Below, in pieces: positions 45,276-57,300 of a stretch of DNA of 64,000 nt. Position 1 is the stretch's first letter; each line of letters begins with the position of its first letter. This DNA comes from Pectinophora gossypiella (taxonomy: Eukaryota; Arthropoda; Insecta; Lepidoptera; Gelechiidae). Both the position numbers and the translations under genes were made by a program. The stretch is from assembly GCF_024362695.1 (NCBI RefSeq), contig NC_065414.1, positions 4,543,501 to 4,607,500 of the forward strand, given 5' to 3'. The notes below the pieces were generated by a model that did no database searches, had not been told where the DNA came from, and saw nothing but the letters and a program-made list of their open reading frames with translations.

Positions 45276-47080
45276 CACACAACACAACATACACAAACAC
45301 ACACACAACACAACATACACAAACACACACACAACACTAACATACACACACAATTAACACTAGCTAAGGGGGTCGCCGTGGAGGAGCACCATCAAACTAG
45401 CCCATTGGTAATCATGTTATAATTCACAGTGGTCTGCTGACGGCGATCAAGACGTTTAACACGAGCATCGCAGCGGGCGTCATCACGCTACTAGTTGCTA
45501 TCGGATTTATTATCGCCGCCGTCGCTGATGTGCTACTCATGGCGAAGGTATGCATATTGCCAAGTATTTCATTATTATTTTCATGGATATTATTAAACAA
45601 AACGACCAGCGGGCCTAGCACCGTAAGCACGCGACTCTTTCTCGCCGCGACAGAGATCGTCTCTCTTTCTGTGCAGTACTGTGAGAGAGTGACGGGTGAT
45701 GTATGTCGAGGCGAGAAAGAGTCGCATGCTTACGGTGCTAAGCCCGCAGTTCAGTACAATTAGTGATTATATTTTAATAAGATAACACTTTACAATCGTC
45801 TCAATGCGCGGTAAGCATTAGATCTGTCAAAGTACGTAATCTAGTGTTGTGACGTTCATTAGCATAGTGATGTATCAGTCGATATTAGGTCGATCGATTC
45901 TTTTCTATCTAACAATATATTTATTTATTATTTTTATTTATTTATTTTTATTTGTCATGTACTTAGTTAAGAGACTTTTTGTAATTATTTCTTTTTATTT
46001 TGGTGCAATAATGTGTATTTGTATTGTATTGTATATTTAAAATTCTCTCCTGACGTTCAGGTAGCACGGGCCAGGTGCTTTTATGGTCTCAGGGATAGGA
46101 ACTTTTTTGGATGGCACCATCCAGGTTGCCTGGCAGAAATTTATTAGAATTATTGTGCTTATTTTATCCGGTTGTTACTGTCATGTTATAATTGCAATGA
46201 ACAATTATTGGTTGATGTATTGATCCTACCACGCCGTAATGGATCATCCCGGGTGTTTGGGGGGACGCGCGGCGCCTCTACAGTCATGAGCAATATCATG
46301 TACCCACTTTAGAACCCTGTCGCATTGACTAATTTGACATTTAGTGAGACTTCCACTTCAATTTATGAAAAAAGTTAATGTGACATTGTTAATGGTACTA
46401 ACCAGGCACAAATCCTGGAAACCACGTGATATCAATTATAATCGCTTGATTCAAATGCGAATTTAAACTCGCAATGTCGAATTCCGTCGTATAGACCCCG
46501 AGCCGGAATTCCAAAATACTGTTTGAAGTCGTAACCAAATGTCATTTTAAAATCCAAACCCATGTTACTATTTTCTCTGGAAATGTCGGCCTAAGGAAGG
46601 TTCGGTTAAGCGGTTTCCAAAAAAAAATATAAACGCGCGGTACGGACTTGCGCACGGAGGGTTCCGTACCATTGACTAGGTAAACAACAGTAGGTATTGA
46701 TATCGAGCAAAAAGGGCAGTAATATCGCGTTTATTGTCTTTATTATTTATTGTCTTTTTTAATTTAATTATGTTGTTCGGCAACAGAACAACATAATTTG
46801 TGAAAATTTTAACTGCTGTTAATTTTAGCTGGTGACAGACAGACAGACAGTGAAGTCTTAGTAATAGGGTCCCGTTTTTTACACTTTGGATACCGAACCT
46901 CAAAAAAATTACCTTTCCTTGCAGGTGCACCGCATCTACCGGTCAACAGGCGCGTCGCTAGCGAAGGCCCAAGCGGAGTTCACGACGGAGATCCTCCGCA
47001 ACCAGCACGTCCAGACCGCGGCGTCCAGCGCCGCCGCCGCTGCCGTCAACGCCCAGATCGCCAACGCCAACCGGTACTAG
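40404..47080 (+). CDS. Scamp: Secretory carrier-associated membrane protein (SCAMP), 7-8 coding exons
   Basis: SCAMPs are four-pass proteins of post-Golgi and endosomal vesicles that act in endo- and exocytosis. Coding exons: 40404-40460, 40535-40633, 41357-41485, optional microexon 42804-42812, 43570-43774, 44490-44748, 45430-45547, 46925-47080, all with GT/AG borders and matching phases (0,0,0,0,1,0 after the 259-nt exon joins as TG|T). The protein is 340 aa, or 343 with the microexon, normal for the family. It starts MSKFEDNPFSDPTIDNPF with the EH-domain-binding NPF repeats. A Pro/Gln-rich stretch follows, then a coiled coil (RRQEELERKAEELARREAEL), the LPAFCPVQPCFYQDI block, four membrane segments and the hallmark loop CWYRPIYKAFRSDSSFNF. 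The C-terminal tail ends in an Ala-rich NAQIANANRY. The start context ACAAATG suits insects. Confidence 0.96.
42299..42325. repeat. GAAA microsatellite
   Basis: Six to seven GAAA units followed by CATTTATTACTATA, a tail often found at the end of lepidopteran LINE insertions, inside a SCAMP intron. Confidence 0.8.
42804..42812 (+). other. Candidate 9-nt in-frame microexon of SCAMP (Glu-Leu-Lys)
   Basis: GAGCTCAAG lies between a pyrimidine-rich acceptor (TTGCTTTTTTCATGCACTACAG) split here as TTGCTTTTTTCATG and CACTACAG, and a donor GTAATC. It joins two phase-0 exons and would insert E-L-K exactly where vertebrate SCAMPs read ELL-K before the QEEL coiled coil. Inclusion or skipping keeps the frame. 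Inferred from sequence only. Confidence 0.55.
43955..44075 (+). repeat. Dispersed repeat family B, copy 3 (partial)
   Basis: TCTATCGTGTGGGTCATGAG, GACCTCATCAACCCTAGTG and GGTTATTATTGAGCCGC. It ends abruptly after the core, inside a SCAMP intron. Confidence 0.7.
44294..44439. mobile_element. MITE with long inverted ends and TTA duplication
   Basis: Left end CTAGGGGTGGTATTAATAAA then CTAATCTCAGCT; right end is its inverse (AGCTGAGATT, then CGTTTATTAATACCACCC, then TTAG). TTA stands directly outside at 44291-44293 and 44440-44442, a three-base duplication as made by PIF/Harbinger transposases. About 146 bp, in a SCAMP intron. Confidence 0.75.
44775..45020 (+). repeat. Dispersed repeat family B, copy 4
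   Basis: Longest copy: GACCAACCTCATCAATCCTG, GTGTCAGGGTTACTTTTGAG, CATGGCTCATGTAACGACTG, and after an insertion of about 90 bp the family end AGCCGGGACCGACTGCTTAA. In a SCAMP intron. Confidence 0.7.
45181..45360. repeat. AC-rich microsatellite, about 180 bp
   Basis: Runs of CACA broken by AACACA and CATACACAAA words. Likely length-polymorphic. SCAMP intron, 70 bp upstream of exon 45430-45547. Confidence 0.9.
45611..45745. mobile_element. MITE family C, copy 2
   Basis: GGGCCTAGCACCGTAAGCAC at the left faces GTGCTAAGCCC at the right; it is the reverse complement of the copy at 16537-16672. It lies in a SCAMP intron, about 65 bp after an exon. Confidence 0.8.
46281..46388. mobile_element. MITE family D, copy 3 (truncated, inverted)
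   Basis: CAGTCATGAGCAATATCATG, then TACCCACTTTAGAACCCTGT, next to a TA. The far end is lost. SCAMP intron. Confidence 0.7.
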
Positions 47081-50000
47081 ACTCGGTCGGTACCACCATT
47101 CTGATGGTACTATGTAGGTGCATGACTGCATGTCTAGTATAAGTATTATAGTGTATTTTAGAACAGCAACACAGAGCAATTAGTAAGAATAGGCGCATTT
47201 AGCCCATGTCACTAAAAGAAGGTCGTCGTTTGTTGTTGATCGTGTACGCGATGCCTTAGGCAAGAAGGCAGCCTAGCCAAATGAGATATTTTTTTTCGAA
47301 ACGTCAAAACGATACATCAAATAATTTTTACTAAACGTCAAAACACGAAATTACCATGGAATTTGTGTGATTTTTTATACACACTGTGACGTCAGAAAAA
47401 CGTGATTAAATGTCGTACTTTTAAAATTCATAAATAAATTAAATAGAAAAAGTAAATGTTTTTCGTTACTTTAGTAATCAGAATTTCATAATTTATCTTA
47501 TACTACTCATTTCTATGTAATTTGTAGAGAAATACTCGCGTATGACGTCATCAATAAACGTGGTGAAACATTCTCTTTGTTATGTAATTCTTTTATAATT
47601 CATGGAACAGTCAAAAATAAAAATGGATCAACTTCTAATCATTTTTATATTGACTTCTATTTCTAGGTTAGAATTTTATAATTTATAATTCAGACAAACG
47701 TCTATTTTCCATAGCGAAATAAGCTATTGCTCATTTTTTCTCATTGCTTTGTGATCGTAGTCTAACCTAACAGGTCTTCCTATATTGCAACTGCTGGTAG
47801 CTACGCGGCTCAGCCCGACACACTATATCGCTTCCTATTTGAATTGAACTAAAACTACTGTAAAAGCGCGTCATGCAAAAATACGTCGAAAACTTGATGC
47901 TAACTTAGCTAAACATTCTTACCTGCATATGCGGTGTATATTCAATAAAATCGTCAAAAAATAAGTAACTACATCATAGTCTATTAAGCGCGTGGTTCCG
48001 AGTTAGAGCACGCATTGCTATTTGTGCTCGAACTTTTCGTCCCAATTTTTGTCTCACGGTGGTTGTATATCAATATCAGTCTCACACCATGGTTCATGTA
48101 TTATACACTTATTACATAGATGGGGTAATAAAAGAAATACTCAATTATTATTGCTTTATCTCTAAATATACTTTTTATAGTTATTAACTATGTTTTTGTA
48201 TTTCAGACAATGAGGAGATTACAAACGATCGTCAATACGCGCACGGGCAAAGTACACAATAAATTCGTCAATCGAGATACTACTGTAAGCTTTTTCTGAT
48301 ATTAAACTATTCAGATTTTATATATTTTCTCAACTTTAATATGGTTGGCGTGTCTTGTATGTGTATTCTACCTCGAGTGTTTGATCAAATTATGTACCTA
48401 CATACTTGGGGCTATAGACTAATTTATCTTTCGGTAACGCGCAGTGAGCTAGACATGTTGACGATATTGTGTTTTTACGAAGCCTAGCTTAGTTTTCATT
48501 TGACTAGTTTGTTCATTTGTAGCATGGATCCTACACTGGAATATTTGATAAAAGGTTGAATCACATCTCTCACTACAACTGGCAGTGTGTTTGATGCATT
48601 TGGCCAAAGTCTAGCGTGCGGCAGCGTTCCGCCGCGTGCGGTATTCTCTCGCTCTAGCAAATGATGGTTCTGTGTGACAGAAAAGGATAGAAAAGTTGCG
48701 GTGCGGCTCGATGTAGTTCAACCCATGATGTGACGTTTTTTGGTCATCACATTACCAAACTTCTAAAAATATTACCACATATTTTTATAGAGGAAATAAA
48801 CCAAGCACACTATACGCGTTCTATTATGAAGAGAACCAGTTATTCTTCAAGGATATATCCAGTCATCTTTATGTGTGGTGCACAAAAAACGTAAAACGAA
48901 GGTATCCATGAAGGTAATAGAATGAATGAATACTAACTATATATTGCGTCGTAAGGCTGTGTAAAGTTTTATATTATAACAATAATATTAAAACCTATTT
49001 ATGTTTGCCAATAGATCGTTGTTGGCGACACAAGGTAGCATTTACATCGAAGTTATTAATGGTTATCTACTAAATTGTGTAAGGTTGATAATTAATAGCC
49101 TGTATTTAACGCATATAAAACGAGGAAAGCAAGTAAGTGGTCGTGATGCAACATTATCGCAATCAATACTGATCTTAATGGCTTTTAAATTAAAACCTGT
49201 TGCCAAAACTCATTTGTGCTATCTTGTGAAGCTCCTAAAAATATTATATCAATCAGTGTTGTTTGGTCGAGCGTTACAAATTATGATATTTAAGATTTGT
49301 CAGTATTTAGTTGATTGCTAGTTATACATGTAAACTAATGTTGATTTACAAAATATGAGCTTACTGATGATAGTTTTAAATTCTATTTTACATTGTTATA
49401 AAAATCTATTACCGTATTCATTTTTTTAAATCACACGTTTCATAATTATTTTGCGTGAAATTTTCTTTTTAGAGGGTGATCACTATGTACTTGTGTTGCT
49501 ATAGAAAAAAACATTCCAAAAACACGAAAAAAAAATGTATGTAAATATCTTTTAATTTTCACGTCGATATTGTACGTCAGGTAGGTGGTATCTTAAATTG
49601 ATTCATAATGAATTTTCGTCAACATTGTAGCATTTATTCAGTGTTTTATAAATTCATGTATAAATCGTTGTATTTGGACCATTTACTTAATTGTATCTAG
49701 TGTCAAATTAATTGAAGGGATTGGTCCTATATATAGTGAGACTTTTGCATTATACAGGTTGAAAGAAATGGCTAAAAGAATGATCAATTTCGTCAATTTA
49801 TCTGATGCTTCGTTTTCGTAGGTTTCTATGTGTGACCCTCTTGCCGTGTGTCGAGATCCTTAGATGCACAAGATTTCAATTTAGTGTTTATATCATTGTG
49901 TAAAATAATAATAGTGTAAGTGAATAAACATTTAAGCATATTTAACTAGTCACTCGACTAAACAGCTTTGGAAAATGACTAAAACCGCTTAAGAACCAAT

Positions 50001-51322
50001 CTATGTAATATTTAACAGATTATTGGACTTTTGTACCGAGAGCATCGCCTTATAATTCATATGGTAATCGTTCTGAGATTTTTCTTTTTAATTTCTTGAA
50101 TGTTGTTCTTGGTTAGAGAGCAATTAATGTTTGTTACTAATTTCCGAAGTGGCTGTAGATTATCTAGTATTTATTAATTTACGTATCAGGGGTCCTCGCT
50201 TGGGGCGCCGTAAATGGGTATGTACTGTATGGGCCTAGCATAATGTAAATTATTATCAGACCGTCCTACCCTACTGACTGGGAGCGAAGGCATGTAGATT
50301 ATTCTAAATGTTTAAAATGTTTTGTAACGATTAAGTCATGTTATAAACTTATGATTAATAATAAATATAGTTTCAGAAGAGCTTTTTCTTTTTACACGAC
50401 TGCGGCGCAGCAAAAGGAGGGTTGGTTATGTGTTTGACCGCTATGTATGTGTGTACCGAAACATCACTATTCGGAAGAATGTCAGAAAAAGAATCCTGTT
50501 TTATTAATACTTTTCAGAGCGTGATTTTTCCATAGTCGTGGGTTATTAAACTTTTTATTTTTATATATTATCTCCAGTAGTTTTCCTAACAAAATCTTGC
50601 ACTGGATTGGGATTGGCATAAATTAAATTAAACTAATTTTAATTCATGTTATATTTACATACATTCATGTTACATACAAAGTTCTTACACATTTCACACT
50701 TAATAATCTAACAAAAAACAAACTCTTTCGGTGTTGCTGCATTCCAGCCTTCATTTACATTTTCTGAGAAAAATTGAGTCCAATTTATTTGTGATAAAAT
50801 ATGATATTGGATAAAATTAGTACTATTTTAATATATATTTATATTTTGTGTATGTATATCATATCAGTCTGCAGAAAGCACATAAGTAAGTATATTTATC
50901 ATGGTGATAAAGATTTCGTTCTTGTTACACCAAAAATATATTCTTACCAACAATATGTAACATCAAAAGCAAATTGTATGTTGTTGAACACTACATAAAT
51001 CACGTCTGTGACTGAATTTGTATTCTAACCAAATTCACGTTATTTGAGGTAGTTCCATATTTCATCTATACAATACAATAGTGACAATAATAAATTCTCA
51101 CAGATTTCTTGGTTTTGTACTTATAGTAGAGGATCCAAAAAAGAAGTTACCTTCACCCATCTGTTTATTTACTTATTTATTTAATGGAAAAAGAAATGAA
51201 ATGCATTTTATAGACAACCCAACGTTTTCTTGTCTATTTTTCCTTTTTGTCCATATGCATGTGTCTGTCGACCTAATGAATGCTGTTATCTATCTAGTTA
51301 AAAAAGTCGGCCGTAGGTGAGC
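47081..51322. other. Interval between the convergent SCAMP and RBM22 genes
   Basis: It must hold both 3' untranslated regions. An exon-like segment at 48207-48284 has a good acceptor (TTTTTGTATTTCAG) and a GTAAGC donor. AATAAA words occur near 49923 and near 50359 (AATAATAAATATAG); either could end a long SCAMP message. The segment at 47290-47600 resembles a repeat also seen near 3140. The 106-codon frame at 49001-49321 shows no motif. Confidence 0.45.
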
Positions 51323-54300
51323 CTAGGTCTGCGGCGCGTTGGCGTGCGCATGCGCGCCGAGGCGGGCGGGGTCCTGGCTGGGGTAGTGCAGCGGCGCGGG
51401 CGGCGGCGGCGCGGGCGGCGCCACGCCGGGCGGCCACGCGCCCCACGCCGCGCCCGGCCCGCCGTAGTGGTGCAGGTTGAAGAAGTCGTTGGGCCGGTTC
51501 GGGGGCGGAGGCATCTGCAAGCAACAATGCGTTACATGGTTACACCCAAATGTACTAATATATTGGTACCCGTTCTGGCAGACAAAACTTAATTTTATTT
51601 TAGTCTGACAGTTCTAAAAATAATGCCATTTGCTTCATCTACAATGAGAGTAAAAAGAAGCAAGATCTGTTTTTGGAACTGATAAGGTGTGATGCTCCCT
51701 AGCCGGACCACTATTTAGTACGCAATTGCGAATGAACTCAATACGCGCTACATAATGTCTACTTTCATCTGCATACCAAGAAAAAAATAGTACGGCAAAG
51801 AGTTAAAAGAAAAATGATATTATTTGTGGTGCGGCCAGAGAGCAATGCTCCCCAGCCGGACCACTGTGAATCTCAGAAATTACGTTATGTAGTCAAGCAA
51901 TGAGGGTATGAAAAAATAGACCTAAAATTCTACTCCTTACGTTTTTACTCTGATCCTCGAATCTTGTCTAGATTAGAGTCAATTAAAAGTTGAATGTGGT
52001 CCGGCTGTAGAGGATTCTCTGCAGCCAACAAATTTTATGGTACAAAGCTTACCAGATTTATTTATGCATTGAAATAAAAGTATAACATTTCTACTTTCTA
52101 TTGACGTCACTTTTTTGGAATAAAACCTAACATTTATTTAATTATGATCAAAAGTAAGGTGTCCGGCCAATAAGTATCTGATTTAAAAACATATTTTTCA
52201 GTTTATGAGACGATAAACATGTATTATCTGAATCTAAACAAAACATTTACAATAAAGGTCTTACTACAACCCTTAGAAAGCCTTAGTTTTACTTAAAATA
52301 ACAATTAATAATGTTAGGATACAAACATGTTCTAAACACCTGACAAAATATTAATAGCTTTGCATTTTTATTTCGAAGCTTCCGATATCTGTTCGTCTGT
52401 CTGTATAACTGTCTGTTACCGGCCTCTGCAGACCGAACGGTGAGTGCTAGGAGACTAAACTTACAGAATAAGTGTTATGGTAACCGCTCTCATGGCAAAA
52501 GTAAAATTTTCGAATGTATCTATAAAAAATCTATCTAATGTCTATGTAATATAGTGCTGTTGTAAATAACGATATTTTTCCAATAGCGGCGCTAGTTATA
52601 CATCCTCTTCCTTTTTATTCACTGTTGTGATGATGACCATCTTTCCTTTTTGCCCCAATTATTCTAGTCTCACGATTTGTAAGTATTTCGATTGATATGT
52701 GTAGCCAGAAACGTTCTACGTAAGCTACAAAGAGAAAAACCAGTCAAATGTGAGTCTACGCGGGCAAAACCGCGGGCATCAGCTAATTTTTATAGATACT
52801 TACATTCGAAAATTTTACTTTTGCCATGAGAGCGGTTACCATAACACTTATTCTGTAAGTTTAGTCTCCTAGCACTCACCGTTCGGTCTGCAGAGGCCGG
52901 TAACAGACAGTTATATAGACAGACGAACAGATATCGGAAGCTTCGAAATAAAAATGCAAAGCTATTAATATTTTGTCAGGCGTTTAGAACATGTTTGTAT
53001 CCTAACATTATTAATTGTTATTTTAAGTAAAACTAAGGCTTTCTAAGGGTTGTAGTAAGACCTTTATTGTAAATATTTTGTTTAGATTCAGATAATACAT
53101 GTTTATCATCTCATAAACTGAAAAATATGTTTTTAAATCAGATACTCATTGGCCGGACACCTTACTTTTGATCATAATTAAATAAATGTTAGGTTTTATT
53201 CCAAAAAAGTGACGTCAATAGAAAGTAGAAATGTTATACTTTTATTTCAATGCATAAATAAATCTGGTAAGCTTTGTACCATAAAATTTGTTGGCTGCAG
53301 AGAATCCTCTACAGCCGGACCACATTCAACTTTTAATTGACTCTAATGTAGACAAGATTCGAGGATCAGAGTAAAAACGTAAGGAGTAGAATTTTAGGTC
53401 TATTTTTTCATACCCTCATTGCTTGACTACATAACGTAATTTCTGAGATTCACAGTGGTCCGGCTGGGGAGCATTGCTCTCTGGCCGCACCACAAATAAT
53501 ATCATTTTTCTTTTAACTCTTTGCCGTACTATTTTTTTCTTGGTATGCAGATGAAAGTAGACATTATGTAGCGCGTATTGAGTTCATTCGCAATTGCGTA
53601 CTAAATAGTGGTCCGGCCAGGGAGCATCACACACTGATAAGTTTATCTGTGTGAAAGTTAATTCATCAAACTCTTAATGCATAGAAGAACACAAATAAAA
53701 CTAGGTAGGTACTTAACTGAACATAATAACTCTCCAGAAGAAAGTATGTTATCCAAATAATGGTACTGATTTCAGTACACACCATCTAAGTTTATTTTGT
53801 TATATTCTTGTAATTTTCTTATCCGCCGAAAAGGACGGGTAATCGACAGTCATACTTCTTCTATTGTATGGGTTGTGAGGTGCATCACCAATCCCATCAA
53901 CCCAGATACAACAGTCATAAAATTCACGTCAATTTTAGACAAATTTTAAAACCCTCCCAAAATTTAATATTGACCAATAACCTAATTAAAACACATAATA
54001 ACGGGTTCTTACCGCGTTTAAATGGGGATATGAGACTCCCTCTTCCTCCCTGTCTCATATCCCCATTTAAACGCGGTAAGAACCCGTTATTATGTGTTTT
54101 AATTATGATAATAACCGCGTAACGGAACAAGAAAGAGAGGAAGACCAATTAAGAGATGGGAAGAAGAGATAAAAAATACAGCAGGAAATATGTGGAGAAG
54201 GCTGGCGAGAGACAGGGATAAGTGGAAAGAGCTGGAGGAGGCCTTTGTCAAAAGACAAATGGACGAAGAGCATAATTAAACACATCTTTATTTCCTTTTT

Positions 54301-57300
54301 AATATTATGTATAAGCTAAAAAAAAAAAAAAAAAATTGTTACAATAAGTCCACAATAAAGGCTATATCTATCTATATCTAATAACCGCGTAAACTTAAAT
54401 CAATGTATGACCAATAACCTGACAGAATTAAGTTCACAGCACATGTCAAACAGGTTGCATATCAACTAGATGCCTATTTTAGTCGCCTGAGTTATTCATT
54501 CATTTTAATATTAACAGTTCTCAATCATTGTCTCTTTCCTTTTTGGCAGATTAGATAATGACGGGTAGGTATCACTTAAAATAAAATTAGGTGTCTGAAG
54601 GAATGGGGGCCAATGTATTGGTAATACTAACCTGTGGCGGGAAGGGATGTAAGAAGGCGGGCGGCGGCAGCGCACCCGGCAGGCCCGGCACGGGCTCCAG
54701 CGCGGGCGCAGTATCGTTCTTCTCATTGACACCTTGGCGGCCTGTAATTTCCATATTGAAAGAAAAAATAAAATTAAAACCATCATGATTATCCTGCATC
54801 ATCTCACCCACTGCTAGACAAACTTTCTCCCTTTTCTTCACTCAACTCTATCTTAGGCTACTTCCTCCAAACTCTTTGGTGTGCATTTAGTTCGCTACAA
54901 CATCACCTTCAAGGTATCCTTGTTTGAGCATGATTCGTGATTTTATATCAAAAACATTTCATTTTCTACAGTATTGAAATATAAACCCCGAAGACAGTAC
55001 AACACAGAATTGTATTATTAAATTCTGACCACAAGCAAAATACATTTGCCATTTAGGGGTTAAAAAGAGAACTAGCTTTCATTATTATCACACAGAATTC
55101 TATCATTATCTATGATGTTCATTATTCACATATTTTGAGATGGGCTTTTAAAAAAAGGAAGCTACTTACCCTGAGATTTCCCCCACTTGATGGTGAGTCT
55201 CTTGCCACCAATGATGAGCCTGTTGAAGGTTTTCTCAGCAGCATGCTCTGCTGCACTCCTGGTTGTGTACTGAACGAAGGCACACTGCGCTCTAGGCACA
55301 AGAGTGAGGGACCTATAGCAAATAGACCATTTATATTAGATAAATATGAGTAATATAATGTCAGATAATAAAAAATAATTAAAGAAGCTTTACAAATGTA
55401 AAATAAATACTGAAATATTTACTGAGTCTTGATTTTAGTTTGTTTCCTGTAACTTAATGGAAATTATGTACATTTTAACAACTTAAATACTTGTAAATTG
55501 ATTACAAGCTAAATACATACCTAATTTCTCCATACTGATAGAAATGTCCACGAAGCTCGTCTTCAGTGCAGTTGTCCGGCAGGTTCCCAACATATAAAGT
55601 TGTAACACTCCTGTCTTCAGGAGGTGGCAGGGCAGGCATCGCTGCAGCTCTACGCATCAGTTTCTCTGCTACTGGATCATTTACACCATAATATCTGTGA
55701 AAATAAACATTAATTAATAATAGACAGTGAAGTTATAAAACCTAAAAGAATGTAATTGTTTATTCTTATTTAAGTTATAATCAGACCCTTCTCCCTTTTT
55801 ATTTGATGACAATGTCGTGCCCTTGCAGGGCATCACATGAATCTTCTTAGCATGTTCCATGGTGCAAAATTATAACATAGTTAAGATAAGCTAGAGAGAT
55901 AAGCTTGCGGTCGGAGTGTACCTAAGGGGGCACTATGAGTTGGGACTTAGAAAAATTTTGGGTCGGCGTGTCGCAAAAAGGGTCCCATACAAAATTAGGA
56001 CTTAAAAATTTTTAAACAAAAATCGCCAAAAGTAACATTCGGGATCCGGGGGGATGTGGGAGTATTAGGGTGGGGGAAACCACGGGTGACCTTAGATGAC
56101 CTTGGGAGGTCACTTACCTTAAAGTCAAGGTCATGACCTTATTCCCTTATTCTTCACAAATATAGTGTAGGTCAGACACATCAAAGGTCAAGGTCATTGA
56201 CCTTAAAGGTCAAGGTCACTAATTCAAAATCAGAAATATTACCATTATATCAACTTTATGCAGTAAACTTTCGATTTCAGTGACCTCAAAGATGAAGGTC
56301 ACTTATCCAAAATCAAAAATATTCGCATTATATCAACTTTGTGTGGTAAACCTTCAAAGTCAGTGACCTTTAAAGGTCTTCACCGCCACCTCTCGGCCCT
56401 TCGGGCCTCGATGGTCACAAGTAACCTAACCCACTCGGCTATATGGCAGGGGGCTCGCTTTGCTCGCCCCCTGCCATACAGCCTTCGTAACCTATATCTA
56501 CAGTGTCGGGGTGCCGCGAATTTCCGTGCTCGCTTCGCTCGCACCCGTGACTGCTGTCATAACGAAACAAATCTTCACCGCCGCCTCTCGGCCCTTCGGG
56601 CCTCGATGGTCACAAGTAACCTAACCCACTCGGCTATATGGCAGGGGGCTCGCTTTGCTCGCCCCCTGCCATACAGCCTTCGTAACCTATATCTACAGTG
56701 TCGGGGTGCCGCGAATTTCCGTGCTCGCTTCGCTCGCACCCGTGACAAAAGGATACCTGTAAAAAAAAATTACGCGTGGCGGACACCGAGCGTGGACGTG
56801 TTTCGCGGAGCTTTATAGAAAAAATTAAAGATATATTTTAAAATTACATAAAACGCATTTTTTTAAATATCTCGAAAACGGTGCGTCGTAACGCAAAAAT
56901 AACAAAAAATTGCTCATACAAAAACGACCAAAATTATTCTAAGTCTCGGACCCTTTTTGCGACACTACGTAGAATCAACTTTTGAAAATTTTACAAGTCC
57001 AGCTTCCATAGTAATTTCATTCGAAAATTCGGCTAAGTCGATGGTTCATACAAAATCGATCAAAATTTTTCTAAGTCTCTGCTCCATAGTAATTTCACTC
57101 GAAAATTCGGCTATGTCCCTGCTTCATACAAAATCGATCAAAATTTTTCTAAGTCCCAACTCATAGTGCCCCCTTAGGTACACTCCAACCAAGCTTGCCT
57201 GTGCTATCTGTTTTCTTTGTATGTTTCTTGTGTCTGTTTTATTGTGCACAAATAAATAAATAGTTTTAGTACATGGACAAGATTGACAGTAGAAATAGTC

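Larger units (their letters stand above)
55909..57190. mobile_element. Non-autonomous DNA transposon with 52-bp TIRs, in RBM22 intron 3
   Basis: The ends 55909-55960 and 57139-57190 are inverted copies with one mismatch (GGT(C/T)GGAGTGTACCTAAGGG, reaching TTAGAAAAATTTTG), and an exact 8-bp duplication flanks them. Subterminal inverted words (GTGTCGCAAAAAGGGTCC at about 55968, inverse at about 56947) continue the symmetry. There is no transposase. Eight-base duplications are made by hAT, P and Merlin transposases; the GG start leans toward Merlin, but I cannot assign it. Inside are a cluster of AAGGTCA words (56080-56370), a 174-bp direct duplication (56378-56746) and an 80-bp-type duplication (56995-57165). 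Confidence 0.9.

Noticed and set aside
45181..45360. Regular CA repeats considered as a CRISPR-like or satellite array
   Set aside because: Simple dinucleotide microsatellite without spacers; ordinary for insect introns.
54591..54841. Overlapping frames on both strands around the Pro/Gly-rich segment
   Set aside because: Explained by RBM22 exon 6 (54741-54632) read in wrong frames or through its introns.
56339..56818. 159-codon frame with an internal repeat
   Set aside because: It lies inside a non-autonomous transposon in an RBM22 intron, and the repeat is the duplicated 174-bp DNA unit; nothing suggests translation.
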